Of a stretch of 64,000 nucleotides of DNA, positions 22,986 through 35,372 are shown piece by piece. Origin of the DNA: Cercis canadensis. Taxonomy: Eukaryota; Streptophyta; Magnoliopsida; Fabales; Fabaceae. The stretch spans positions 1 to 64,000 of the forward strand of contig QAOA01006485.1 in NCBI GenBank assembly GCA_003255065.1, given 5' to 3'. The notes under the pieces were generated by a model. That model was not told the origin of the DNA, ran no database searches, and worked only from the letters and a program-made list of their open reading frames with translations. Position 1 is the stretch's first letter; each line of letters starts with the position of its first letter. Both the position numbers and the translations under genes were made by a program.

Positions 22986-23228
22986 AGCAATATAACGAAT
23001 GAAAATTTTGGGTGTGTTTGATTTTATTTTTATTTTTATTTTTTAAAATTATTTTTGAAAACAGTTCTCTCCTTTTTTTTTTTTGTTTTCTTGTTTTTAG
23101 AATAATGTTTTGAGTATAAATTTTCAAAATATGTAAACAAAAACAATCATATTAAATAAGTTTTTTTGTTTTATTTTTTTCAAAAACAAAAAACAATTTT
23201 TAAAAATTGAAATCAAACAGACTCTTAA
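22986..23228. mobile_element. Short MITE-like foldback
   Basis: The left end gtgtgtttgattttatttt and the reverse complement of the right end (gagtctgtttgatttcaatt) match. The interior is T-rich in the first half and A-rich in the second. About 240 bp, non-coding. Confidence 0.5.
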
Positions 23229-26200
23229 ACTTGGAACCAAACTTATAATCCAAAATGAGTTATGCATGCCTCAAACACCAATAAAAGGCTCAACTAGTGA
23301 GCCACTAATTAAATTGCATAATCTTGCACTCTAGTACATACAAGAGAGAGGGGGAAGATTAGGACACTTTCCTTATCTACCACTTATATGAGCAATAATA
23401 ATGTTTTAAAAAAGCAAAAAGTGAAAGCAATACGTGACCAAATGATGATAGTTATCGAAATACAAACGCATACAAGGTTACACTGCACAGGAGAAAAGCC
23501 AAACACGTATACTATAGAGTTCAATTTGCAATTTGTATTTTGGTTACGGAGTCGAAGGTTTTTCTAACTTATCTACAATATCAAACCTATCAAATTCAAG
23601 AAAGTTTCTTCTTAATTACAGTCTCTAAGCGGATAACCTATCTATATCAAACCTAATGACTATGAAAATTTCTTCCATCAATCTCTTAACAGATTCAAAC
23701 TCAGCAAAACAATGAAAAAATGACAAACTGTCAGTAACACCTAGGCCAACATCTATCTATTAATTATTATAGTACTATTATTATTTTAAATACATCTAAA
23801 AGGGAAAAACTGCAGGGTGATGCATGCATCATATCCAAGTTGATGACTTATTAATGCCACATAAAACTTTCATATGACTCTTACTTATCTAAGAAATCTT
23901 TCAAATCTTTTCTCTTAACTTTTTGAAGTAAGTTAACGAATCAAATTCATAGTATATACTTAAATACCACTTCTAATCATAACAATTAATAAATGATATC
24001 CTGCTATAATTAGTTGCAAGGATATTAGATTTTCACTCACATGAGCATCCTATCATGCTGAAAAATTCCTTTACACCTCTTATCATCCATGGACCCCTTA
24101 AGACACCTCAAGAAAACAAAAGAGAGAGAGAGAGAGAGAGATGTAAAACGGAAGCAAAGGCATGCACACAATTCTAGAGTGAGAAATGTGGTGGGTGGGG
24201 TCTTGGTATGTGAGTCTATGACATTCTCTTTTGGTGCATGTAAAAAAAAATGGGGTCATCACTTCTCCACCAAGGGAAAAAAACCTTTTAGGTCCCCGCA
24301 TGGGCTTGCAAGGAATGGAAAGGGACCTCCACCTTTATTCTTTTTTTTTTTTTTTTAAAACAAAATCAAGCAATGTAATATTGGAAAACATGCATAACTC
24401 AGTGGAGCTGCCGCAATTGTGGGGTCTCATTGTCCCAAAACTCTTCTCTTCCAAAAGGAAAGCTATAGCCTTATATAGAGAGGCTTCATGATCATAACAA
24501 ATTGCAAGGGGAGACAAGAAAACACAAGTGAGTCTGTGTATAGCTATCCATTGACTCCTCCTTCATCCCCCATAAGCACATTAATTATATAATAATATAT
24601 GTCTAAGATAAATAGAGAGAGAGGCAACACTACTAAAAAGAGTGAGTGTGAGTGTTTGCAAGCTTTGGATGCTTTGAAGAGATGAAAACCTTATGTAAAA
24701 TGTCAACCTTGTGAGTATATATACAAAAGTCAATTGCTTTTCAAATGCATTGTCTTTCTTCTCTTTTCTTTCTCTCTCTATATATCCTCTTGGATCCTTA
24801 TGAGTAAAGGGAAAGAGGTGGGAAACACTATAAATGGTGACTAAAAGGGATAGGTTGGTGCTGGTTGATCCTAACCCCACAAATGTGAAGTTTTAGGGTT
24901 CAGATTCTAGCTTGCAGATTTGAAACTTATCACACACTTTTAGATTCTGTTCTGAGATACACTAGTGTTCTTTAAGCTTATATCCATGATTAACATGTTC
25001 TTAGTACATTAGACTAATGAAAATCATGTATATAATATGTGTCATGCATATGCCACTTGGCACCAAGACGACCGTAAGCATGGATAAGTAAGTTCATCAT
25101 GATACTTGCACATGAAATTATAACATCAAAGGTTGTCCTAGTAAAAGTTGACATGTACATTGTAGTGGTATATATAATACATTGGAATGATTAACTATCA
25201 ATTATCAATATCTTTTATTAATAAAAAATTAGTTATGAATCTTTAATTTCTATGGTTAAAAATAGCATGAACTCTATATGTACAATTTATTTATGTAAAT
25301 ATATTAATTCTTTTACTATAGAAATGATTAATGGAGTGATAATATTTTAAGTATTTTAATAAAGGATAATTTAGTCAGATACAATTATTTTCCTTATGCA
25401 ATTACCTTAAATCACAAATAAAAAGAAACGGAAGGAGTAAAAGAGCTTTACATAAGAAATTGTTATTTTCACAGTCACTGTTACTAATATCACATCTTAT
25501 TTGTTGAAAAAAATATTATATATATAGATAAATTACCCCTCATCCAATAAGACAAGATTTAAGTCTAATAAATAATGGTATTAATTATAATATATGCTTA
25601 CCTTACACCCACTAAATTGTGGCTCCTGCCTTAGTGAAAAATTCTTTCCTTTTTTTTTTTTTTCCCTTCAATTTAGAATCATGTCAATCAAACACCAAAA
25701 ATTTAAACTAAAACAAATAAAAAATTATAAAATCAAATTTCATAAAACATCCCCATTATTTTTTACAATGATAGCTCCCTCTTATGGACTTGCATAAACT
25801 GGTATAAAAGGAGGAGAAGGAGGATAAAAGAGAAAAGCACATATATACATATTGAGGTATGTTATTTGAGTTATTTGAAGCTTCAAGGTTTTAGCTATGT
25901 TCAACGTCAGAAATTGACAGTTAAACTTAGACATGACCGAGTTAAAATCAGTGGTGAATGTGTTAAAACTCCATTGATCATACAACTAATTTATATGTCA
26001 CACCAACATCATCTAAGCTAATACTCTCCTCCGCTGATGCAAACATTAAAACTATGGATTACGTGACACTCTTAGGAACACACATCCTGTACAGCAGGAG
26101 AAACAAACTAGTAGTCATATTTTAGAAGAGGGGATGTTTTATATAGGTTGCTATAATGTTCCATGAGCTGTTGGCCAAGTTCTCAGTCATCCTTCATTTT

Positions 26201-28234
26201 TTTGTAAACCTGCCATCCTTGAATGGTTCTGTAAAATTTTTCTCCATGGACATTTGATTTTGCTTGGCTGGATTTTGATTCCAACGAGGTTGGAGGAAAA
26301 CAAGAACTGAGGGAAGAGTTTCACTAAATCAATATTTTTTTTTTATATATTTTTGGCTGGGACTCTGGATTTAAATACATAACTCGTAAGCTTTGATAAT
26401 GACCTCAGTAACACTTGGCTTCAAGCCATTTGATTTACTAAATCAGTATAGTTTGTATATTTTCCATTAATAAGAAGGCAAGAAAGTGTATGTTATAATC
26501 GACAATTAATGTAGCAAAAATAATTAAGGGGCAAACTTGTGAAATAAAATATTGAATATTAATTAGACTATGGCATTAGCCATTTTGGCTATGAAAATAG
26601 GCACATTTTTTTGCATAATCATTAAATCTTATATTGTCATGTATAAAATATTTGTTAAAACCATTAGCTATTAGTAAAAGATCTTTGTTACTTTAGTGAT
26701 ATGACTTGTTTAGTGATAATGTATAAAATGTGATCAAATTTAAACTCAAGTTATATTATCATGAACTAAGTACTTGAGTAATATTTCGAAGTTATATTTT
26801 AATTAGTATTTCACAATGATTCAATTAATCTTACTAATTAGTTCATAGGACTAAATAGGAAACAGAATAGCCATCAAGGGGTCAGCTTTAAAGCATTCAA
26901 ATAATTAGAGCTAATCTAACATGAAGTAGCTAAATAACTAGCTAGCCCCACATACTAGCTAGGTTCATATTGAATTTAGTTTTTTTTTTTTTTTTGGAAA
27001 ATCGTTTAGTATTGCTTAAAATTAATACAAATTACTTGTAGATACTTCAAGCACTTGTTTTCTTTATCTACCTATACAATTACAAAAATACTTCTCTAAT
27101 TATGTTGTTATATATTTTATTTATATATATATAGTTATTGTTTATACTATATAATTTTGTATGTGCCTCAAACGAGAAAAGCAAGTGTTAGGGGCACCAC
27201 AAATAATTTATATTTACTTTGAAGCACTTAGAATAATTTTTTCCCCCATCCTTTCCTTTTTTTGGGTCTCTTTAAGTCTACTCGTGATCAATTAATCCCA
27301 GTTGTAATACAAAGATTTTCGGTGACAAGACATGGACTTACGCGGTGGATCTTGTATTGTTTTGGATTAAGACATTATTGGATCATCATTTTAATATTTG
27401 ATAATTTTTCTCCAACTATTTGTTGAATCTGAAATTTTTTTCTTGTTGAATTCGAACTGGGTTTCATATTAGGATTTGGGAATTCTAGTAGTTTTCCTTC
27501 TTTTTTCTCGTACTAAATGTTAGGGTTGGAATCCTAATTTGAGTTTAAGAGCTCTTCTACTTGTTGTACATGGATTTGATGAATCCAAGACAAGGTTAGA
27601 GGTCGTGATTCTGGTGTTTTCATCGTTTTCTTTCAGTTTGGCCTGTTACTTGCCTAATAAATTCTTCATAGAATGTGTGTAATTTTTGTTCATTAGTTTT
27701 GGGTCATACTATGATTAATTTTTCCAAAAGCTGAACTGTTTAGCCTTTTTTCTTTTTTTTCTTCAGAGCATTATGTAAATGCTATTATGTCCTTAGCTTC
27801 AATTTTTCCATTTGACTGATCTTTTATTGTGAATATGTTCCTTTGTTTCTCTTAAGCTCTCCATTTGATTTTGGATTAAGTGATTTAATCATAAGCATGT
27901 TCTGCTTGAAAGGTGTTAAATTTATTCATGAATCTATCTCAAATGTTTGAGTTTTCCTGTTTATCATGAAATGCCATAAAATATTATAAAACTCAAAATG
28001 ATTGGCTCAATTGCTTAGATTCTGCTCTGTAATCTGTTTCCTTTATTATGTTTTCATGTTTGGTTCTGATCTTCTCTCTAATGTTGGATACTAATTTTTT
28101 AATTTGTTTTTCTTGTCAAAGTTAGTTTTAGTATTTTAACAATCATGTGCATATCACATAACTTAAAATGGCTGAGTTAGATTAAAAATTGGCCACCTCA
28201 ACAGGTTCGTCTGCTTTTAAATGTTTCATAGACG
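23229..28234. other. Long intergenic stretch, no gene seen
   Basis: About 5 kb without a supportable gene. It contains an (AG)n microsatellite at about 24121-24142, long T runs (24340, 25650, 26970) and many AT-rich low-complexity tracts. Open frames of up to about 100 codons (for example 24581-24880 on the minus strand) have compositions expected by chance and no recognisable domains. The 27300-28140 part is T-rich like a plant intron, but no exons can be assigned. Confidence 0.55.
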
Positions 28235-28355
28235 GAGGGACAAAAATTGTAATTTCGGTTAAAATAAAGGGGTTAAATTGTTTAATTTTAAAGAAGAGTG
28301 ATCAAATTGTTCATTTTGTTAAAATAAAGAGACCAAAATTATAATTAAACTATTA
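28235..28355. repeat. Partial foldback family A copy
   Basis: Matches one end of the family A element (ggttaaaataaaggggttaa, then agaccaaaattataattaa). Only about 120 bp remain. Confidence 0.5.
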
Positions 28356-28967
28356 TAATAATATGAAGTAATTAAAATATTATGTTAGAGATGTAAAAAA
28401 AAATTAGATATGAAATATTGCCTCATATAAATAAGACAATCTTTTTATAATATATATGAATTACTATACGCGAGTTACTTAAGTCAACTCACGACTAAGC
28501 CACATTTAATGGCTTAAAGAAAGTATATATAAAAAAAATTATCAAATATTTTAGTGGCGAGTTTTATTTATGCACTCAAATAATTTTTTTGGGTGTTTAA
28601 AATTTCAAATCATTTAAATTTAAATATTATGTAAACTTAAAATAATTTTCCAATTAAAACCACTTTGTTCAATTTAATTGCCTACAGAACTACCTATATA
28701 AATACCTTTAATGATTAAATTAAAATTTCAAAATTATTTTCTGTTACTATTAAATTTTGATGAAATTAATTTGTTGGTTTTTTTTTTTTTTTCCAGGTTG
28801 CCTTAGTTGAGAGAAAGGCGATTGAGGAAAAAAAAAAGATAATAAAAGAAAGAAAAATATTGTATGAGTAAATTAATTGACAAATTTTAAACAAGAAAAG
28901 TCAATCCATATATATAGTAGTTAAGCATTTAATTAAAGTAACAAAAAACAAAGTTAAAAAAAAAAGT

Positions 28968-29750
28968 TTAAATGTACTTCAAGTCTTATAGTTTAGATGA
29001 CTTTTAAATAACTTAATTATAATTTTAGTCATCTTATTTTAATAACTTGAATATTTTTGTTCACCTTCTTTAAAAATGAACTATTGAATCCTTCTATATT
29101 TATAAAATATACAATTTTGATATTTTTATCTTTAAGTCAAAATTCTTAAATTTATTTCAATGTGTAAAGTTTTTTGATTCATAATCTTACTGTTCAGATT
29201 GAAGAACTACATCTTGCGAACTTTCCCATAAAATTTCAACTCGATCTAACGGTGGGACTCAGTCCAAAATACCAAAACCATAAGTTTTTTTCTAACCAAA
29301 GATTTAAACTCATTTATCGTTAGATCGAACTGAAATTTAGTAGGGATGTTCATAAGATGCAGCTCTTCAATCTGAATTGTGAGATTATGAATCAGAAAAT
29401 TTTACATCTTAAAATAAACTTAAAAATTTTGACTTAAAAACAAAATGACTAAAATTATATATTTTATAAATATAAAAATACTCAATAATTCATTTTTAAA
29501 GAAGTGAGACAAAAAAATTCAAATTATTAAAATATGAGGTCCAAAATTATAATTAAGTCATTTTAAATTAAGTATTTATAATTTTTTTCTTTTAAAATTT
29601 TTATAGTTTAATTTTTTTAATTGAGTCATTACTAAACAGTTTATCTACGTGTTAATAAAAAAAATTAATATAATATTAAAATAACACAAAAATCATCACT
29701 ACATTATTCTTAATCTTCTTTACTTCTCTCTACTTTGGCATGACAAAGAA
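28968..29750. mobile_element. Foldback family B copy 2, interrupted by family A
   Basis: 28968-29007 (gtttaaatgtacttcaagtc) and 29565-29750 (ttttatagtttaattttttt, then tggcatgacaaag) correspond to successive parts of the left half of the family B element at 9291. The 29008-29564 family A element sits between them. The right half of B is not evident, so this copy is truncated. Confidence 0.6.
29008..29564. mobile_element. Foldback MITE, family A copy 2, nested in family B
   Basis: A full-length copy of the 8352-8906 element, about 557 bp, with ends cttaattataattttagtc and ccaaaattataattaag. Flanks tttaaataa and tttaaatta suggest a roughly 9-bp target-site duplication, which would fit a Mutator-derived MITE. 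Confidence 0.75.
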
Positions 29751-29827
29751 AATGAAATAAAATATATATTTTAATGACAAATAAATAAATAAAGAGAAAA
29801 ACGGGGGAGTAACTAAAACAAAATAAT

Positions 29828-30238
29828 TTTTAGGGAAAAGTCTTAAAAATTTTCTTGAACTATGTTTTTGTTGCACTTTATTCTCTATGCTTCAAAAAAG
29901 TAGAAAATACCTCATTGAACTTTTAAAATGTGCACTTTACCCCCCCGACCCTGACGTTCGTCCATTAATATGCACATGATGTGATTAATCTGGGTCATAG
30001 TACAATTTTATAAAGGTATAAATAAAAATAAATTTATAAAAATTGGCGTAAAAAAGTAATATTCAAAGAGTTTTAGGATTAAATTATAATATTCAAATCC
30101 TTTCTTTTGTCTATTAATAGACGAACGTCAAGATAAAGTGCACATTTTAAAAGTTCAAATAAATATTTTTTATATTTTTAAAACATGAGAATAAAATACA
30201 ATAAAAACATAATTTCAAAGGGAGTTTTAGGACTTTTC
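29828..30238. mobile_element. Foldback MITE, family C
   Basis: Inverted arms: gggaaaagtcttaaaaattt at the left pairs with the right end (gggagttttaggacttttct). Inside, tgcactttattctctatgc pairs with gagaataaaatacaataa. Near the centre, cctgacgttcgtccattaat pairs with attaatagacgaacgtcaag. About 410 bp, non-coding. Confidence 0.75.
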
Positions 30239-30290
30239 TTTCCTGTTTATGTGATACTCATGGTTTTAGCTTCAACTGTGTTCTTGGTAG

Positions 30291-30438
30291 GCCGAACATC
30301 GTATTTGATGCCCTATTGAATGCAACTGATGAGTTCAGAATCATCATTGCTTTTACCACAATGGGTCAAATTGGATAGCTACGACACTCTTCTGATGGTC
30401 AAAGGAATTCAGCTTACCAAGCAATAGTGTCTGTGGCA
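30291..30438 (+). pseudogene. Exon-like fragment of unknown gene
   Basis: Bounded by an acceptor-like ttcttggtag and a donor-like gcaggtacgt. In one frame it reads GRPNIVFDALLNATDEF, RIIIAFTTMGQIG, a TAG, then LRHSSDGQRNSAYQAIVSVAG. Composition and splice-like borders look coding, unlike the surrounding DNA, but there is a stop in the middle and no partner exons are visible. I do not recognise the family. It could be a captured or relic exon. Confidence 0.35.
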
Positions 30439-33400
30439 GGTACGTTACTTATACATTATAATTTTATATTATTTTATAAATTTAATTGAATCTTATATTT
30501 AATTGAATCTTATTAATGAAAAATTCTCAATTGCTTAAATTTAATTAGAGTTTACTATAATATAAAAATAGTATAAAATTATGACATATGAATAATATTT
30601 CTCTGCTTAAAATCTTTTTCACATTGGTTGGAGAAAACCAGAGATAGATAAATTTGGTTGAAGATGAAACCTTGAAATTGGCAGTAGATTTCCTTTTACA
30701 ACTTTCCAATGTGATTCTGATTCCTTGAATTGTTATTTTGAACAATATACCAATTTCATTTTGAGAGTGCCAAAGTTATCCCCAAATAATTTTTAGGTGA
30801 ATGTAACTCATGCTTCTGAATTTAGTTTCAAGTTCACATAAAATCAAGTAATTAATTTTTTTTATTTGTAGATAAATAGTTATTTCATTTATAATCAAAG
30901 AGATTTGAATTGAAGAATGAGAATGAAGAGACCAATTTTATAACTAAGAACATGTTCTACTGAGTTAAAACTTTTTCTCAAGTAATTAACTTAATGTAAA
31001 AAAAAATAATTAGTTNAAATAATTAATTTACACAAGATATTTTTATTTTTAAAATTCATTTAAACTCAAATTATATTAATAGTTTGTGTATCCCTTGAGT
31101 TTTATAAGTTTCACACTAACCCAAAGCCGAATGGAATTACTTATGTAGAGTTTTGGGGGTGTATTGCTACTCTCTATTTTTGAGCGATAACTTACTTTTT
31201 GGTTATATGACAGCAAAGAGGTTCGAAACCCTAATACCTGGCTTGAGGGATAGCTTACTAATTCCCATTCTTTTATGATCGTTTTTATATGGAGTCATAA
31301 TATTCTTGCTCTTGTTTTCTATATCACTTGTACACATACACACTTGGAAGCATCTAAATTTAATTAAACCTACTAAAATTTTATAATATCGCATTGAAAC
31401 TTATAATCTAAGAGCTTAAATCAATTACACACCTCTTACACCTTTTCTGAAAGTATGAGAGTACCATTTTTCTTTTGTATGCATGAGATAGAATGTCAAT
31501 AATCTTCTGAAGTTGTTAACTAGATCACAAATATGAGTACGTAAGAATTCTAATGGTTTCAAATAATAAAATCTATTAATTGTTTTTAAGAAAAATGGTT
31601 ATGATTTCAAAGAATTAAAATGAGTTACTTTCACTTAATAGTGGAGTTACAAAATATAATTAAATTTATGACCAGTGGTATTCATACACTTAAGCTTCTG
31701 GGTTGAATGCCTCCATTAATTCTACGAGGAAGCATGTGTTAGATATAAAATAATTCATGAGTCTTCACCTAACAATTTAAATTTTTGAGTTGAATTGATT
31801 CTTGACAACATACAATACACTACCCTGCTGAAAGTGCAAGGTAATCACTTGTAGAAATCTTTACTTTATTTCTCTAGTTTCTTCTTGATAAACAGAGGTT
31901 GTGAAATAGAGGTGTGGCTTGAGGAGGTTTGTGATCTTAGAGGCAGAAATCCTTGAGCTAGAGGAATTGGCTTCATTTATATATTATGTTATTTAATTTA
32001 TATATATATATAAAATTGTTAATACATGTATTCCTAGTGTGTCTATATAAAATAGTGTTTTTATGTGTATAAGAATTACTAACTTCCCTTCATTTGAGGA
32101 TAAGATTGTCCTCTTTTAATGATGTTATGTTGCAATGGAAGTATTGTGCCTCTGAAGGTGTAATGTTGTCTCACTTAGTTGTAAAACTCAACCTATATAT
32201 ATGTAGTTCACCCTGGATTGAGGAAGGTCTGATCCTGATGAGTTTCCCTAGTGATGGGGCTCTACTGTGAGCTCGCCAATTGTGAGTGAGCAACAATGGA
32301 GCACTTTTTTGTTAGGGGGTTTTGATTCAGAAGTATGCTTTTCTTACACAAGTTTTATTGGTTTATGTTCACTTGCTTAGTGGGTATGTTTGGTGTATAT
32401 TTTGGTTCAATGGTCAAGGTATTTTTAGGTCATTTTTTGTATAACAAGATTAAGTTTTTTAATGTGCAATCTTAAAGACTCACCTCCTACATCAATTTGG
32501 TGTATTTAAGAGCTAAAGCATACAGTCTTTATGATACATTATATATAGTTTTCTTTCTTACAAAAGAGTGTAACACGAATGTGCTAGTAAAGGGAATAAG
32601 ACTAAAAGTACATAACGGGAAAGGAATTGCTATGCTATCAGTTGAAGCACTATCATTCTCATCAAAACTTTTTATTTAACATAAATAACCCTTGTTTTAA
32701 GGCTCATCACTAAATTTTTGCAAAATTAAAATAATTCCACGTGAGTCAAAACAGTTAAACATTAACAATAAAGAAAACGTATTATTTTGCATAAATTTTA
32801 TCTTATAACTTTCAATTTGTACTACTTTTGTTGGTTTTTAACTATTTTGATTCATTGAGTTGTTCTTATTGATGAGAGCTTTGAAATGAGTTTAAATTTT
32901 TTATCTAATTTAGTTGAAAATAAAAGTTTTAAGTGGATAATAGAAATACCTTCCACTTTAGAGTAGTAATAATATAGTAATTTCCATTCAAAACATCCTT
33001 TTTTATTCAACATGGTAACTCGAGCGCAAGTTTCTTTTCAAGAGGATGAAATTAATGTAGTATAATTCACAGCTTTAATGATAATTATGAATTACTTTTT
33101 TGATAATTTTTTTATACAATTTATAAACTTTCAGGGATTCAAGATATTTATAAAAGAATTAAAATCCTAATAGATTATTATATATTTGGTGTTACCAATC
33201 AAGTTCTAGAATGATTATTAGCCATACCAGGTATAAAATGGAGCCAACTCAAGTTCACTTAAAGAGTTTTAGTTTATAGTGCTTCGAAGGATTAGTTCTA
33301 GGCAAAACCTATAAATGCCTTGAGAAACAAAAAAGAAATGGTTTTGGTTTATGCTCCGCACCTCTAGGTTTCTACTTCAAACTTCTTGCGACCAATAATA

Positions 33401-34700
33401 TTGTTTGGTGGTATTTTTGTTCAACAAGATCCTATAGCATCTAGAGACTAATTGAATAACTTTTTTTAAGGACTAATATTGCCATGGAAATAATCTTCTT
33501 ATGAGCTTATCTCCAACATGCTATTGAAAACCAATAAACACTTGATTCAACTAGTAACAAATTGAACCCTGGGTGTTGCACTTTTGGTAGTGGTTAAAAG
33601 ATTCGAGATTTAGTGAAAATATTGTTAAGTGAGAAAAAATTGTAATTGTTTTAACCTTCGAACAAGATTAAGCCTACATCTAATTAGATAAAATAAAGAT
33701 ACTTATAGCATTAAAAAAAAAAAAAAGACATACTATTAAAATTTTACTTAATAATATTAAAATAACTTATTCTCATTACTTTTTTAAAATCAACTGTTGA
33801 AGTATAAAATAGAATTATTTTGTTTTTCTCACTGACAATCATAAGAGTGTTTCCTCGTTTCTTACTAGCCTAGTGGAACGGTTCACTCAAATGCAAATGT
33901 TTCCTATATGATGTTTTTACCACTTGTTTTTNACTTGTTTTTTTTTTTTTAGTTATTTTTTGAACTAAATTTTCCAAAAAGCCACCGGACAGTTTTTTCT
34001 TTTTCTTTTTAACGCTCTAAAATCGCTCTTTAGAATGATGATGTCTACATCTAAAACTAAAAGCACCCTTCAAAATAACACTTTATGCACTGAAGGCGCC
34101 AATCAGAATGACACTTTCAAGGCCTCAGTGTTATTTACCTAAAAATTCAATAAATTTGGAAGCAAGACGTTAAGCACATATAGTTTTGAGGATATAAATA
34201 TGGTGTAATCATTAAAAATATAAGATAACTATTAAGAAGAGATTAAAAAGTGGCTGTTAAGCATGTTCTATGAAAAGCCAATCAAAGAATTGACTTCACG
34301 GCGAAGCTCAGTTTAAAGTCTGATTATTTTACATTGAATATAAGTATTTATAGTCTGATTATTTTATTGAATATTGCTAATTTAAAAACTGAAAAAAAAA
34401 AAAAAACACACTAGTTAAGACCAAGCCAAGACCTTCTTGGTATTTAATTTTAGTATCATCTGTGCGGATCCATGTGTTGGGTCAAATCCACCCAAGCTGC
34501 AACCTTCACACCCTACCACAGCAAAGTATTTGTCCCTCTCTTTCTGTCTACTGCCTACCTCACGCCTAAGCTACATTGCTACTGCTAGTGTTACTATACA
34601 TGCTTATCTTTTCCTCTCTCTCTCTCATTCATCCATCTATCATGTATAATACATCACATATCATTCATCAAGTAACATCATGCATGCAGTAAAAAAGAAG
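30439..34700. other. Intergenic with dispersed repeat fragments, no gene seen
   Basis: AT-rich. It contains a fragment at about 31680-31815 (ttagatataaaataattcat, then aacaatttaaatttttgagt) that resembles 63280-63360, and one at about 33240-33360 that resembles the repeat at 30-160. Single Ns occur at 31016 and 33932. No supportable coding region. Confidence 0.55.
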
Positions 34701-35372
34701 AAGAAAGAGAGAGTAAGAGAAAACTCAATCGTCAGAAAACGTCTCTGCTCTTGCAGGGCTAAAATTAGCTCTCTGTCCTCTCATTTATTCCCTCATCTCT
34801 GTATTTGCTGCCTTTTCATTTTTGCATCACACAGTTAGAGAGAGAAAGGGACTCTAGAGAGAGAAGTGGTTTTACAGAAAAACAAAACCCAGCAAAGGGT
34901 AGGAGCCACCTGGCATTTCATTGCCATTGGCTGTTTGTTTTTTTCCCCTTTCCTTTTTCTTCTACCATATATACATATATGCATACATATACAAGACATA
35001 AAACACTCACAAAATAGTGTCTTTCCCTCTTTGTTTTGGTCCTCGTTCCATCTCTTTCTGTGGGTTGGTTTTCTCTCTCTCTCTAAGTCTCGAGATTGGC
35101 GTCTAAGATAAAGACCACTGTAGCCCCTGTTCAAGCTCTTCCCCAACTTGGATTTTGAGGGAAATTAGCACCATCCCATGAAGGAGAGTGGAGGCTCTCT
35201 TGGAGAAGAGAGCCTACCCGAGCCTAACAACAAGGAAGAAGAAGAACTAAACTTGTTCAATTTCTGAAAATCCCATTTTCGGTTTCACAAAGGCTGAGGC
35301 ATTTCTGGGTTTTGGTGCTTTTGGCCATTTTAATTGGCTGTTTAATTTTCTGGGTGTTCTTTGGTGGGTTTT
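34700..35372 (+). promoter_or_regulatory. Promoter-proximal region and 5' leader of the HD-ZIP III gene
   Basis: Rich in CT/GA tracts (ctctctctctctaagtctcg near 35072, gagagagaaagg near 34838), typical of the leader of this gene class. The exact transcription start is not visible. Two upstream ATGs open short frames: 34979 (12 codons) and 35178 (29 codons, listed separately). Confidence 0.5.
35178..35267 (+). promoter_or_regulatory. Upstream ORF in the HD-ZIP III leader
   Basis: ATG at 35178 opens a 29-codon frame (MKESGGSLGEESLPEPNNKE, then EEELNLFNF) closed by TGA at 35265-35267, 105 bp before the main start codon. It precedes the main ORF without overlap. The Glu-rich composition is not random-looking, but whether it is translated or conserved is unknown. 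If the transcript starts upstream, it could lower translation of the main protein. Confidence 0.5.

Noticed and set aside
24600..24660. A miR156-like string (agagtgagtgtgagtg)
   Set aside because: It does not match the mature miR156 sequence and no foldback partner is present.
24581..24880. 99-codon minus-strand open frame
   Set aside because: Low-complexity residues, no domain, no neighbouring exons; expected by chance in this composition.
31200..31260. A tRNA B-box-like block (gttcgaaaccc)
   Set aside because: No A box at the right distance and no cloverleaf; treated as chance or an old SINE trace.
34835..35146. 103-codon minus-strand frame and overlapping plus-strand frames in the HD-ZIP III leader
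   Set aside because: Arise from GA/CT tracts of the leader; the plus-strand ones begin at non-ATG codons.
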